A stretch of 64,000 nucleotides of DNA. Source: CAVXHQ01 sp963761735. Its GTDB lineage: Bacteria > Pseudomonadota > Alphaproteobacteria > Rhodobacterales > Rhodobacteraceae. Under the pieces are notes generated by a model. It was not told the origin of the DNA. It saw nothing but the letters and a program-made list of their open reading frames with translations, and made no database searches. Both the position numbers and the translations under genes were made by a program. The stretch's first letter is position 1, and each line of letters starts with the position of its first letter. The stretch is from NCBI GenBank assembly GCA_963761735.1, contig CAVXHQ010000005.1:1054001-1118000 (forward strand), read 5' to 3'. Shown piece by piece: positions 25,275-33,264 of the stretch.

Positions 25275-26443
25275 CAGATCTTGTTCCGCGCGATCAGCTG
25301 CTTGGCGACGATGATGCGCTGCATCTCGTTGGTGCCTTCGCCGATGCACATGAGCATCGCGTCGCGGTAGAACCGTTCGATCTCGTATTCCGTGGAATAG
25401 CTGTAGCCGCCGAAGATGCGCATCGCCTCCTGCGCGCAGTAGACGCCCGTCTCGGTGGCGAAATACTTCGCCATGCCGGCCTCCATGTCGCAGCGCTCGC
25501 CGCTGTCGTACCTGGCCGCCGCATCCGCGATCAGCAGCTTGCTGGCGGCGACCTTGCTGGCCATCTCGCCCAGTTTCAGCTGGATCGCCTGATGTTCGCC
25601 GATGGGCTTGCCGAAGGTTTCGCGTTCCTGTGCATAGCGTGTCGCCAGCAGCATGGCCCCCTCGGCGATGCCCGCGCCGCGCGCCGCCACGTTGATGCGC
25701 CCCAGTTCCAGCCCGCCGAGAACCTGTTGCAGGCCGTGCCCTTCCTCGCCGCCCAGCAGCGCCTCATGCGGCACCAGCTTGTCGTCGAGCAGCAGTTCGC
25801 AACTGTCGATGGACCGGTAGCCAAGCTTCGTCAACTTCTTGGAAACCTCGTATCCTTCGCCTTTATGGGTGATGAATGCGCTCATCCCCTTGTGGCGGGG
25901 TTTGGCGTCGGGATCTGTTTTCGCCAGCACCATCAGACAGTTGCCGTGCAGCGAATTGGTGATCCAGGTCTTTGTGCCGTTGAGTTTGTAGCCCTCGTTG
26001 GTCTTGACGGCCCGGGTCCGGATCGCCTGAAGATCGGTTCCGGCGTTGGGTTCGGTCAGGGCGATGCCGCCGCGCAATTCTCCGGTGGCCATCTTTGGCA
26101 GCCACTCTTCCTTTTGCTCTTTCGTGCCCGCCCGCTCGATGGCGGAGGCCATGATGAGATGCGAGTTGAAGATGCCGGACGGCGCCATCCACGCGCCCGC
26201 GACCTTTACCACGATCTTGGCGTAGGTGGCGGCAGGCAGGCCCAACCCGCCGTATTCTGGCGAGATGATCGCCCCGAACAGGCCCAGGTCCTTCATCTGT
26301 TCGACGAGATCGTGGGGGTATTTGTCGGCCTGATCGTGCTCGCGCGCGATGGGGCGCACCTCGCCGTCGATCCACTTGTCGATCATGTCGAGGATCTGGG
26401 TTTCGTCGTCAGAGGTGAAATCCGGATTTGTGTGGACGTTCAT
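25274..26443 (-). CDS. Acyl-CoA dehydrogenase
   Basis: This 389-residue FAD enzyme oxidises an acyl-CoA to the 2,3-enoyl-CoA. All three family regions are present: an N-terminal helical domain (ILDMIDKWIDGEVRPIAREH), the middle FAD/substrate region (GGIALTEPNAGTDLQAIRTR, NGTKTWITNSLHGNC), and a C-terminal domain with LGGLELGRINVAARGAGIAEG, FGKPIGEHQAIQLKLGEMA and the catalytic-base segment CIGEGTNEMQR at about residue 367. GAGGAG precedes the ATG at 26443. It lies between a MaoC hydratase and CaiB genes, which suggests a saturated CoA ester (possibly of a methylated dicarboxylate) is dehydrogenated and then hydrated. Confidence 0.9.
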   Translation of the reverse strand: MNVHTNPDFTSDDETQILDMIDKWIDGEVRPIAREHDQADKYPHDLVEQMKDLGLFGAIISPEYGGLGLPAATYAKIVVKVAGAWMAPSGIFNSHLIMASAIERAGTKEQKEEWLPKMATGELRGGIALTEPNAGTDLQAIRTRAVKTNEGYKLNGTKTWITNSLHGNCLMVLAKTDPDAKPRHKGMSAFITHKGEGYEVSKKLTKLGYRSIDSCELLLDDKLVPHEALLGGEEGHGLQQVLGGLELGRINVAARGAGIAEGAMLLATRYAQERETFGKPIGEHQAIQLKLGEMASKVAASKLLIADAAARYDSGERCDMEAGMAKYFATETGVYCAQEAMRIFGGYSYSTEYEIERFYRDAMLMCIGEGTNEMQRIIVAKQLIARNKI

Positions 26444-26459
26444 GGCGCTCTCCTCGATT

Positions 26460-26978
26460 TCAATAGCCTGCGGCATCGTCGATGCCGTGGCCGCGTTTGG
26501 GGATCAGGATCGTCCGGCTGAAATCGCACACCAGCGTGCCGTCCTGATTGAAACCGCTGGTCTTCACCGTCACGAGGCCGGCGTTGGGCCGCGATTTGCT
26601 GTTCCGTTTCGCCAGCACTTCGGATTCCGCGACGAGGGTGTCGCCGGCGAACAGCGGATGGGTCATGCGGATGTCGGTCCATCCCATGTTGGCGATGGCC
26701 TTCTGGCTGACATCGGTGACCGACATGCCCACCATCAGGGCGACCGTCAGGGGCGAGCAGATGATGCATTTGCCGAATTCGGAGTGTTTGGCATATTCGG
26801 CGTCGAAATGCATCGGGTGGGTGTTCATCGTCAGCAGGGTGAACCATGTATTGTCGGTTTCCGTGAGCGTGCGGCCCGGCCGGTGTTCGTAGATGTCGCC
26901 GACCTCGAAATCCTCGAGGTAGCGGCCGAACGTTTCGCGGATGCGGTTTCCGCCTGCGGATTTTGCGACTTGGGTCAT
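26460..26978 (-). CDS. MaoC-family (R)-specific enoyl-CoA hydratase
   Basis: This 172-residue hot-dog-fold protein has the hydratase motif with catalytic Asp and His: RTLTETDNTWFTLLTMNTHP followed by MHFDAEYA at about residues 36-62. Members of this size include mesaconyl-CoA and itaconyl-CoA hydratases as well as general (R)-hydratases. Together with the adjoining CitE-type lyase and acyl-CoA dehydrogenase it resembles the hydratase-lyase pair that degrades C5 dicarboxylyl-CoA esters such as mesaconyl-CoA or itaconyl-CoA. That comparison is from gene order only. It lies four bases after the CitE gene's stop and 16 bp before the dehydrogenase start. Confidence 0.85.
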   Translation of the reverse strand: MTQVAKSAGGNRIRETFGRYLEDFEVGDIYEHRPGRTLTETDNTWFTLLTMNTHPMHFDAEYAKHSEFGKCIICSPLTVALMVGMSVTDVSQKAIANMGWTDIRMTHPLFAGDTLVAESEVLAKRNSKSRPNAGLVTVKTSGFNQDGTLVCDFSRTILIPKRGHGIDDAAGY

Positions 26979-26982
26979 GGGG

Positions 26983-27816
26983 TCACGCGCCTTTATGGGT
27001 GTCGCGCAGGGCCAGCAGGCGCTGCATCGAGCGGATCACGGGTTTTTCGATAAGTTTGCCGTCAAGAACGGCGAGGCCGTTGGGGGCGGCATCGAACAGG
27101 GCCACCACCTTTTCGGCATGGGCGACCTCGTCGGCGGTCGGGGTGAACACGGCGCTGACGGCGGCGATGTTGGACGGATGCAGGCAGGCCTTGCCGGTAA
27201 ACCCCAGCGCCTTCGCGGCCCGCGCCTCGGCCGTCACCGCGTCGATGTCGCGAAACGCGAGACATGGCACGTCGAGCAGATCGACGCCCGCGCGCCGGGC
27301 CGCATGGGCCAGCGTCGTGCGGGCATGCATCAGCGGACCGGGCGCAACCTCGACGCCCAGCTCGGCGGCATAATCCACCGCGCCGAACATCGCGAACGAC
27401 AGCGGGGCCGCGCGCAGGATTTCGTGGACGTTCTCGAGGCCCTCGAGGCTTTCGATGAGCACCGCGATACGCAGCGGCAAAGCCGCCTCTGCGATAAGAT
27501 CGGCGGTGAGGCGCACCTCGTCGGCAGTCGCCACCTTGGGCAGGAATATCGTGCCGCCCGAGGGTGCCGCGTCCAGCAGGGCAAGGATATCGCGCAGACC
27601 CGTCAATGAGCGCAGCCCGTTGATCCGCACCACGCGCTCGGGGCCCGGGGCGTCCGACAGGAACGGCGCGGCGGTGGCGCGGGCCGCCTCCTTGTCGGCG
27701 GGCGGCACGGCGTCCTCCAGGTCGAGGCAGACGATGTCGGCGCCAGAGGCCAGCGCCTTGTCGTGGATCGCCGGGCGGTTCGCGGGCGCGAACAACAGGG
27801 TACGGTGCGGGGTCAT
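26983..27816 (-). CDS. HpcH/HpaI-CitE family lyase (citramalyl/malyl-CoA lyase-like)
   Basis: This 277-residue TIM-barrel C-C lyase resembles CitE and malyl/citramalyl-CoA lyases. It has RTLLFAPANRPAIHDKALAS at the N-terminus, DIVCLDLEDAVPPADKEAAR with metal-binding acid residues, PKVATADEV, IAVLIESLEGLENVHEIL with the metal-binding glutamate, FGAVDYAAELGVE with the second acid, and GFTGKACLHPSNI. Such enzymes cleave 3-hydroxy-dicarboxylyl-CoA to acetyl-CoA (or propionyl-CoA) plus a 2-oxoacid such as pyruvate or glyoxylate. It follows the second PrpD gene with an ATGA overlap and precedes the MaoC hydratase, which could supply its 3-hydroxyacyl-CoA substrate. Confidence 0.85.
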   Translation of the reverse strand: MTPHRTLLFAPANRPAIHDKALASGADIVCLDLEDAVPPADKEAARATAAPFLSDAPGPERVVRINGLRSLTGLRDILALLDAAPSGGTIFLPKVATADEVRLTADLIAEAALPLRIAVLIESLEGLENVHEILRAAPLSFAMFGAVDYAAELGVEVAPGPLMHARTTLAHAARRAGVDLLDVPCLAFRDIDAVTAEARAAKALGFTGKACLHPSNIAAVSAVFTPTADEVAHAEKVVALFDAAPNGLAVLDGKLIEKPVIRSMQRLLALRDTHKGA

Positions 27817-29189
27817 GCGGCGCCTTTCGTCAGCGCCATCAGGGCGGCGATGTCCGGCATCTCGCGCAGGGTGGCGATGGCGGCGATCAGCGGGTCGGGA
27901 TCGACGGGGCACACGGCATAGGTCGCGCAGCGGCGGAATTTGGCCGCGTTTTCCGCCTCCGTCAGGGGGACGTCGGGGTGGCCGTAGACCTGTTCGAGCG
28001 TAATTTCATACGTCGCCCCGCTGATAAGTGTGACGGCGATGGTCTGGGGCGTCAGCGCGTTCTGGTCGGGATTGTCGTCGAGGACGACATCGACGAGCGC
28101 GGCAAATCGGTGAACATCCGCATCGGCCAGCGTGTCCGTGCCGCGAAAGTCCGGCACATCGACGTGGCCGCGGGCAAGCCAGGTGCCCGCCACGAACCGC
28201 AGGCACAGCTTGGCATAGTTGCTGTCGGGCTGCCGCAGGCAGGGACGTCCGACGAGACGGTGGACGAGGGGCGGCACTGTCGCGGTGACGCGCGCGATGT
28301 CGTGCGCGCCAAAACCGTGGTTTTGCATCAACTGCGCCAACCCGTCGATCGCGCCGTGCGTCAGCCGCCCGGAGGGATAGGGTTTGTGGGCGAGCGCCGA
28401 AACCTGCCAGTCGCGTCCGATGCTGGGCAGGAAGGCGTCGATGTCGTGGTTGTCCTGTTCGAACAGTTTGAAATATCCGTATTGTCCGGTCAGAATGTCG
28501 TGCGGCCCGCGAAAGCCCGCCGCCGCCAGATCCACCGAACAGATCGCCGCGCGGGCATTGAACCCGACCTGCATGCCCAGCATGGGAGAGCCTTCGACGT
28601 GCGGCTGCAAGGTGCCGCTTGCCTGCGCGTATTGCGCTCCAAGGGCGTCCTTGGTCTGGTCTGCGTCGAACCCCGCAAGGTTGGCAATGGCCGCGACGGC
28701 ACCGAATCCGCCCGCCAGCGCGGGGCGAAAGAATTGCAGCGCCGCGTCCGTGACGATGCCCAGCATGGTCGACACGTCGACGCCCACCGCCAGTGCGCCG
28801 ATCAGCGCGTCCCCGCTGACCGGGCGTCCCCGCGCGCTTTCGCGTTCCGCCCAGGCCATGACGGCGGCGAGGATCGTCGCCATCGGATGCAGCACGGCGC
28901 CCTCGTGGACGCAGTCGAATTCGAGGCAGTGGATCTGGTAGGCGTTGACGATTGCTGCCGACTGGGCCGACATCTTTTCGCCGGTCGCCAGCACCGTCGC
29001 CTCGGGAGCGGACCCCCAGGTCTGTGCCAGCGCGATGAGATCCGCGACGCCCGCGCCGGACGAGCCCGCGATGCCGACACCGAAGGTATCGAGCAGGAAC
29101 GTCTGCACCTTCGCGGCGACCTCGGGCGGCAGGTCCGCCGTTCTGGTGGCGACGATGTGGGCCGCGACCCTGTCCAGCGGATTGGTCAT
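27813..29189 (-). CDS. MmgE/PrpD family protein (paralogue 2)
   Basis: A 458-residue member of the MmgE/PrpD superfamily, with LLDTFGVGIAGSSGAGVADL, the conserved HCLEFDCVHEGAVLHPMATI stretch (about residues 88-107), QPHVEGSPMLGMQVGFNARA and KPYPSGRLTHGAIDGLAQLM. It matches 2-methylcitrate dehydratase-like proteins better in these blocks than paralogue 1 does. Family members dehydrate or isomerise hydroxy-di/tricarboxylic acids. Start at 29189 overlaps the PuuE-like gene's stop (ATGA). Possession of two PrpD proteins in one regulon suggests two hydroxy-acid dehydration or isomerisation steps, or two substrate variants. Confidence 0.82.
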   Translation of the reverse strand: MTNPLDRVAAHIVATRTADLPPEVAAKVQTFLLDTFGVGIAGSSGAGVADLIALAQTWGSAPEATVLATGEKMSAQSAAIVNAYQIHCLEFDCVHEGAVLHPMATILAAVMAWAERESARGRPVSGDALIGALAVGVDVSTMLGIVTDAALQFFRPALAGGFGAVAAIANLAGFDADQTKDALGAQYAQASGTLQPHVEGSPMLGMQVGFNARAAICSVDLAAAGFRGPHDILTGQYGYFKLFEQDNHDIDAFLPSIGRDWQVSALAHKPYPSGRLTHGAIDGLAQLMQNHGFGAHDIARVTATVPPLVHRLVGRPCLRQPDSNYAKLCLRFVAGTWLARGHVDVPDFRGTDTLADADVHRFAALVDVVLDDNPDQNALTPQTIAVTLISGATYEITLEQVYGHPDVPLTEAENAAKFRRCATYAVCPVDPDPLIAAIATLREMPDIAALMALTKGAA

Positions 29190-30070
29190 GCGGACACGGG
29201 CGCGGTCACGGGCGCGGGGGTGGCGGCGGCAAAGGCCCGCGCGATGTCGAGGCGGCTGGCGCACCAGACGTCGGGTTTTTCCTGCACATGGGCAATGAAT
29301 TTTTCGAGGGCGCCGATACGGCCCGGCCGCCCGATGATCCGCAGGTGCAGACCCAGCGACATGTATCGCGCCGCGCCATCCTCGCCTTCGTCGTATAGTC
29401 GGTCGAAGGTGTCGACGGCATAGTCGAGCCACTGGGCGGGCGTATATCCCGGCGCCAGCCAGAATTTCATGTCGTTGGTATCGAGCGCATAGGGCATGAT
29501 GACGATGGGCCGGGGGCCGCCTGCCGTTTCGACCACGTCCCAGCGGGGGCTGTCGTCCGAGAAGTCGTCCATGTGGTATTCATAGCCCTCCTCGACCAGG
29601 AGACGGCGGGTGATGTCGGTGTGCAGATAGCGCGACAGCCAGCCATAGGGACGGGTGCCCGTCGTCGCCGCGATGCTGGTGGCGGCGCGGCGGATAAATG
29701 CGCGCTCGCGGTCCTCATCCATTGAAAACTGATGCACCCAGCGCCAGCCGTGGCTGCAGGTTTCGTGGCCGCCGCCCGTGATCATCCGCGCGACCTGCGG
29801 CGCATCCTCGAGGGACTGTGCGGCGGCGGTGACGGTCGTCGTGATGCCGGCCCGCGAAAAGGCGCCGAAAACCCGGCGCGCGCCCGCCCGGATCCCGTAT
29901 TGATAATTGCTTTCGTTGGCATAGTTGCGCAGCGGAATTTTCAGCGCGACGCCAAGCTCGTCGACAGGCTCGGGGCCCTTGTCGCCGCGCAGCACCGACA
30001 TCTCCGAGCCTTCCTCGATGTTGATCACAAAGGACATGGCCATGCGTTTGCCGTCGGGCAGAAACGTCAT
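29186..30070 (-). CDS. PuuE-like polysaccharide-deacetylase-fold hydrolase (possible cyclic imide/ureide hydrolase)
   Basis: This 294-residue NodB-fold protein is close in size and motifs to PuuE-type allantoinases: AMSFVINIEEGSEMSVLRGD, YGIRAGARRVFGAFSRAGIT, the HETCSHGWRWVHQ metal region (about residue 92-104), TGTRPYGWLSRYLHTDITRR, and GLHLRIIGRPGRI. PuuE proteins open a cyclic ureide, and from memory bacterial cyclic-imide hydrolases of about 293 residues share this fold. I infer ring opening of a cyclic amide, imide or ureide, which would fit the amidase at 15537. A second, longer PuuE homologue fused to OHCU decarboxylase, probably the real allantoinase, is at 54981. Start 30070 overlaps the SDR stop (TGATG). 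Confidence 0.75.
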   Translation of the reverse strand: MTFLPDGKRMAMSFVINIEEGSEMSVLRGDKGPEPVDELGVALKIPLRNYANESNYQYGIRAGARRVFGAFSRAGITTTVTAAAQSLEDAPQVARMITGGGHETCSHGWRWVHQFSMDEDRERAFIRRAATSIAATTGTRPYGWLSRYLHTDITRRLLVEEGYEYHMDDFSDDSPRWDVVETAGGPRPIVIMPYALDTNDMKFWLAPGYTPAQWLDYAVDTFDRLYDEGEDGAARYMSLGLHLRIIGRPGRIGALEKFIAHVQEKPDVWCASRLDIARAFAAATPAPVTAPVSA

Positions 30071-30894
30071 CAGTGATACTCCTCTCCGCCCGAGACGTTC
30101 ATCGCCTCGCCGGTGATATAGGCTGCGGCGTCGGAACACAGAAAGGCAACCGCATCCGCCGTGTCGTCCGGCGTGCCGGTGCGGCCCAGCGGGATGCGGG
30201 CGCGCATGTCGGCGAGATAATCGTCGACGGACTTGCCCTGTGCGGCGGCCATGAAATCGTTCTGCCATGCCCCGAGGCCGGTGGTCACATGGTTGGGACA
30301 GACCGCGTTGACGGTGATCTTATGCGCCCCGAGTTCAAGGGCGGCGGCCCGGGTAAAGCCCACGAGACCGTGTTTCGACGCGGTATAGGCCGTGGCAAAG
30401 GCAAAGCCGGATTTCGCGGCCTGGCTGGCGATGTTGACGATTCGCCCGCCCGCGCCGCCGTCGATCATCAGCGGTGCCGCGTGTTTCGTCAGCAGCATCG
30501 GGGCGCGCAGGTTGACGCCCAGCACGGCATCCAGATGGGCCGGCTCGGTCTCGGTCAGCGGCCCGAAGAGATAGCCGATGCCTGCATTGTTTATCAGGAT
30601 GTCGAGCCGCCCGAAAGCGGCATGGGCAGCCGCGACGATGGCGGCGATGGCGTCGGTATCGAGCAGGTCGCCGGTCACGGTCTCGACCCGTGCCCCGGTC
30701 GACTGCCGGATCGTGTCCGCCGTCGCCGTCAGATCGTCGGTCACGCCGACACCGTGCGGGGGGGCGACATCGCCCGCCACGGCACCCCGGTCGTGCAGCA
30801 TCACGTCACAGCCCGCCGCCGCCAGACGGTGGGCGATGGCCTGACCCAGCCCCCCGGGCCGGGCCGCTCCGGTGACGAGGGCCGCGCGCCTCAC
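30070..30894 (-). CDS. Short-chain dehydrogenase/reductase (SDR), island copy 1
   Basis: This 274-residue classical SDR has the Rossmann glycine motif TGAARPGGLGQAIAHRLA, the NNAG motif (ILINNAGIGYLFGP, about residue 100), the catalytic Ser and YxxxK (IVNIASQAAKSGFAFATAYT then ASKHG, about 155-170) and a C-terminal ITGEAMNVSGG. It oxidises or reduces a hydroxyl/carbonyl group with NAD(P)(H). It is the second gene of the ten-gene minus-strand operon, coupled on both sides (ATGA with the HapK-like gene, TGATG with the PuuE-like gene). Its substrate is not evident. Confidence 0.85.
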   Translation of the reverse strand: MRRAALVTGAARPGGLGQAIAHRLAAAGCDVMLHDRGAVAGDVAPPHGVGVTDDLTATADTIRQSTGARVETVTGDLLDTDAIAAIVAAAHAAFGRLDILINNAGIGYLFGPLTETEPAHLDAVLGVNLRAPMLLTKHAAPLMIDGGAGGRIVNIASQAAKSGFAFATAYTASKHGLVGFTRAAALELGAHKITVNAVCPNHVTTGLGAWQNDFMAAAQGKSVDDYLADMRARIPLGRTGTPDDTADAVAFLCSDAAAYITGEAMNVSGGEEYH

Positions 30895-31220
30895 GGCGTC
30901 ACATCGTGCGGACGGGCAATGTTGCGCAGAACGATGAATTGCGGATTGTCGGCGAAACCCTGAAATTCGGCGGCGACGCGCTGCATCGTTTCAGAGGCCA
31001 CATCCGCGCCGAAGGCGTCGTCGTCGGCGACCGCGATCATCTCGGCATAGGCATAGGGCGGGGCGGTATCGCTGCTCAGCAGGCCGGTCGCGCGATAGAC
31101 GTCGAACCCGGAAATCGAGCCCAGAGCGCGGACGGTGGGAATATCGGTGTCACGCGCCCAGGCCTCGTAGAGGGCAGGATCGACGCCGTCGCGGAGATTG
31201 AAAACAACAAGAATCTGCAT
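30891..31220 (-). CDS. HapK/REDY-like small protein
   Basis: The 109-residue protein resembles the REDY-like HapK family (dimeric ferredoxin-like alpha-beta barrel): MQILVVFNLRDGVDPALYEA, DIPTVRALGSISGFDVYRAT, YAEMIAVADDDAF, AEFQGFADNPQFIVLRNI. The fold is shared with EthD and other small monooxygenase or chaperone-like proteins; the biochemical role of such stand-alone members is not established. GGAGAG lies 5 bases before the ATG. It is the first gene of the minus-strand operon, immediately downstream of island palindrome 3, and its stop overlaps the SDR start. Confidence 0.7.
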   Translation of the reverse strand: MQILVVFNLRDGVDPALYEAWARDTDIPTVRALGSISGFDVYRATGLLSSDTAPPYAYAEMIAVADDDAFGADVASETMQRVAAEFQGFADNPQFIVLRNIARPHDVTP

Positions 31221-31298
31221 CGCACTCTCCTGTTCGGCGCCTGCCTTGGGCCTTGTCGTCGCTATCGGCGGTGGCACGGCACGCGGTGGTGCCGCTTA

Positions 31299-31314
31299 AT
31301 TTGTCCGGACAAAT
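31299..31314 (-). promoter_or_regulatory. Island palindrome, site 3 (ten-gene minus-strand operon)
   Basis: A perfect ATTTGTCCGGACAAAT. Reading towards the HapK-like gene, TTGACA and a 17-base spacer place a -10-like TGATTT over the beginning of the palindrome, so a bound protein would cover the -10 element. It lies 79 bp upstream of the start at 31220. Site 4 is 170 bp away and serves the divergent operon. Confidence 0.75.
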
Positions 31315-31468
31315 CAGACGGTTTTTCGCCCGGTGTCAATCCTTTTTTGCCGCGAGCGACGACACAGGTCATCCGATCTGCGCCATGCTGCATCGGTCGC
31401 GCGGGTCATGGCCCGGCACTGCGCCGTCGCGCCAGAAAAATCTTGACACCCCCGCCCACGCAGTGCGT

Positions 31469-31484
31469 ATTTGTCCGGACAAAT
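31469..31484 (+). promoter_or_regulatory. Island palindrome, site 4 (ABC-GMC operon)
   Basis: A perfect ATTTGTCCGGACAAAT. TTGACA at 31443-31448 with an 18-base spacer gives a -10-like GTATTT at 31467-31472 that overlaps the palindrome, mirroring site 3. The ABC binding-protein gene begins 23 bp downstream, with GGGAG between. The two divergent promoters therefore carry one operator each. Confidence 0.78.
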
Positions 31485-31507
31485 ATGATCAACGGGAGTG
31501 GATAACA

Positions 31508-33182
31508 ATGCGACGGAACGTCTCTACAGCGGCGGCGGCGGTGGCCCTCGCGGTGGCCGCCAACGCCACGCAAGTCCTCGCGCAGGATGTGCTGATCCTG
31601 GCCGAAGATGTCCCCGCGGGCCTCAACTATGACGGCCCCGCGGCGGCGATCCCATCGAGCCAGCAGGGCATGGTCACCTTGCTCGAGCCGCTGATCGGCT
31701 ATGCGGACGGCGAAACCATCGACGGTGTGATCGTTCCCGATTTCGGCACCTTCGAAGGTCGGCTGGCCGAAAGCTGGGACTATGACGCCGAAACGCTGAC
31801 CTGGACGTTCAACCTGGCCCAGGGCGTGACCGGGTGCGGCGGGTCGACCTTCAACGCCGACGATGTGATCTATACGTTTCAGCGCGCGAAATCGGTGTCC
31901 GGCGCGGCCCCCATCGGCTGGTTTCTCTCTAACGTCGCCTCGATCGACGGGTTCGGCGTCGAGGTGTTCGGCGAGGACCCGGCCGCCAGGGAGCTTGGCG
32001 ACAGCATCGTGCGCATCGACGACTACACCGTCCAGATCCGCCAGTCAGAGCCGAATGCGCTGCTGTTGCCGGTACTGACGATCTTTGGCCTGCTGATCTT
32101 CGACAAGGAAACGATGGAGGCCAACGCCACCGAGGACGACCCCTGGAGCCACGACTACGTCAACAATACCGATGCGCCGGGCTTTGGCGGCTATTGCCTC
32201 GAGAAGCTGGTCCAAGAACGAGCAGATTACCTATGCCGCGTTCGAGGATTATTACCGTGGGGCGCCATCCGCCGAGCGCGTCAGCGTGCGGCGCGTGCCG
32301 CAATCGTCGAACCGGCTGGTTGTACTGCGCTCGGGTCAGGCTGACCTGGTGACCGGTCTCACGCCGCGCGAGTTCGACAGTATCGCCGATGTCGACGGCA
32401 TCACCGTGGCCGGTGTCTCGGGCAACGAGAACCTGTTCATCCACATGAACTTTGACGTCGAACCTTTTGACAACATTGCCCTGCGCGAGGCGATTGCCTA
32501 TGCGATCCCCTATGAGCAGATCATCGCGACCGGCTATTTCGGGCAGGCGACTCAATGGAACGGGATCGTGCCATCGACCTATCCGGGTTATGTCGACAGT
32601 TCCGGCTATTCCTATGACCCCGACCGCGCGCGTGAAATGCTGGCCGAAGCGGGCTATCCGGACGGCGCCGGCCTCGAGGCCTTTGCCGACGCGTTCGCGC
32701 TGTCCTATGTGGCCGAAAAGGAATCGACTCTCGGACCCATCGTCAACGTCATCCAGACGGCGCTGCGCGATGTCGGCATCCCCGCAACGCTCGATCCGAT
32801 CCCGCAGACGCAATACGGCGACCGCCAGCTTGTGCGCCGTGACCTGCCGTTCGCGGTCAACGATCAGGAAAAACCCATCGGCGTCGATGCGGGCTATGCC
32901 GTGCAATTGTTCTTCGTGTCGCCCGAAAGCGGCGGGTTGAACAACATGGTCAACTATCGCAACGAAGAGATGGACGCGCTCTGGTCCGCCGCCCGTGTCG
33001 ATCCCGACAGTGCGACGCGCGACACGACGCTGGCCGAGATCCAGGCGATGGCCGCCGCCGACGTCGCATGGCTGCCGATCGTCGAATACACGACGCAGTG
33101 GGCGTTCAGCGACCGGATCTCGGGCCTGCGGTGGTATCCGGACAATTCGATCCGCTACACCGATCTGATCGTCTTGGAATAA
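31508..33182 (+). pseudogene. Family-5 (dipeptide-type) ABC substrate-binding protein, one-base frameshift
   Basis: The first 235 codons give a signal peptide (RRNVSTAAAAVALAVAANAT then QVLAQ) and the start of a family-5 solute-binding protein (LAESWDYDAETLTWTFNLAQ, FNADDVIYTFQRAKS). At 32201-32208 the frame breaks: reading continues as WSKNEQITYAAFEDYYRG in the next frame and runs intact to 33182 (SGQADLVTGLTPREF, IALREAIAYAIPYEQI, AAADVAWLPIVEYTTQWAFS). Dropping one A of GAGAAGC at 32203-32204 restores a CLESWSKNEQ junction and a protein of about 557 residues, the normal length. No other lesion is visible, so it is either a very recent mutation or a sequencing error. It is the first gene of the 12-kb plus-strand operon. 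Confidence 0.8.
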
Positions 33183-33190
33183 CTTTTCGG

Positions 33191-33214
33191 TGCGGCCCCG
33201 GCTGCGGGGCCGCA
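33191..33214 (+). terminator. Intercistronic stem-loop after the ABC binding-protein gene
   Basis: TGCGGCCCC (33191-33199) pairs perfectly with GGGGCCGCA (33206-33214) around a 6-base loop. There is no U run. GC-rich hairpins in this position commonly protect or attenuate transport-operon mRNA so that the binding protein is made in excess over the permeases; a partial terminator or RNase barrier is the likely role. Confidence 0.6.
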
Positions 33215-33264
33215 TCCATCTCCGACATCCGTCTCCGCCATAGCGGAAAGGTCACCTTACCCAA

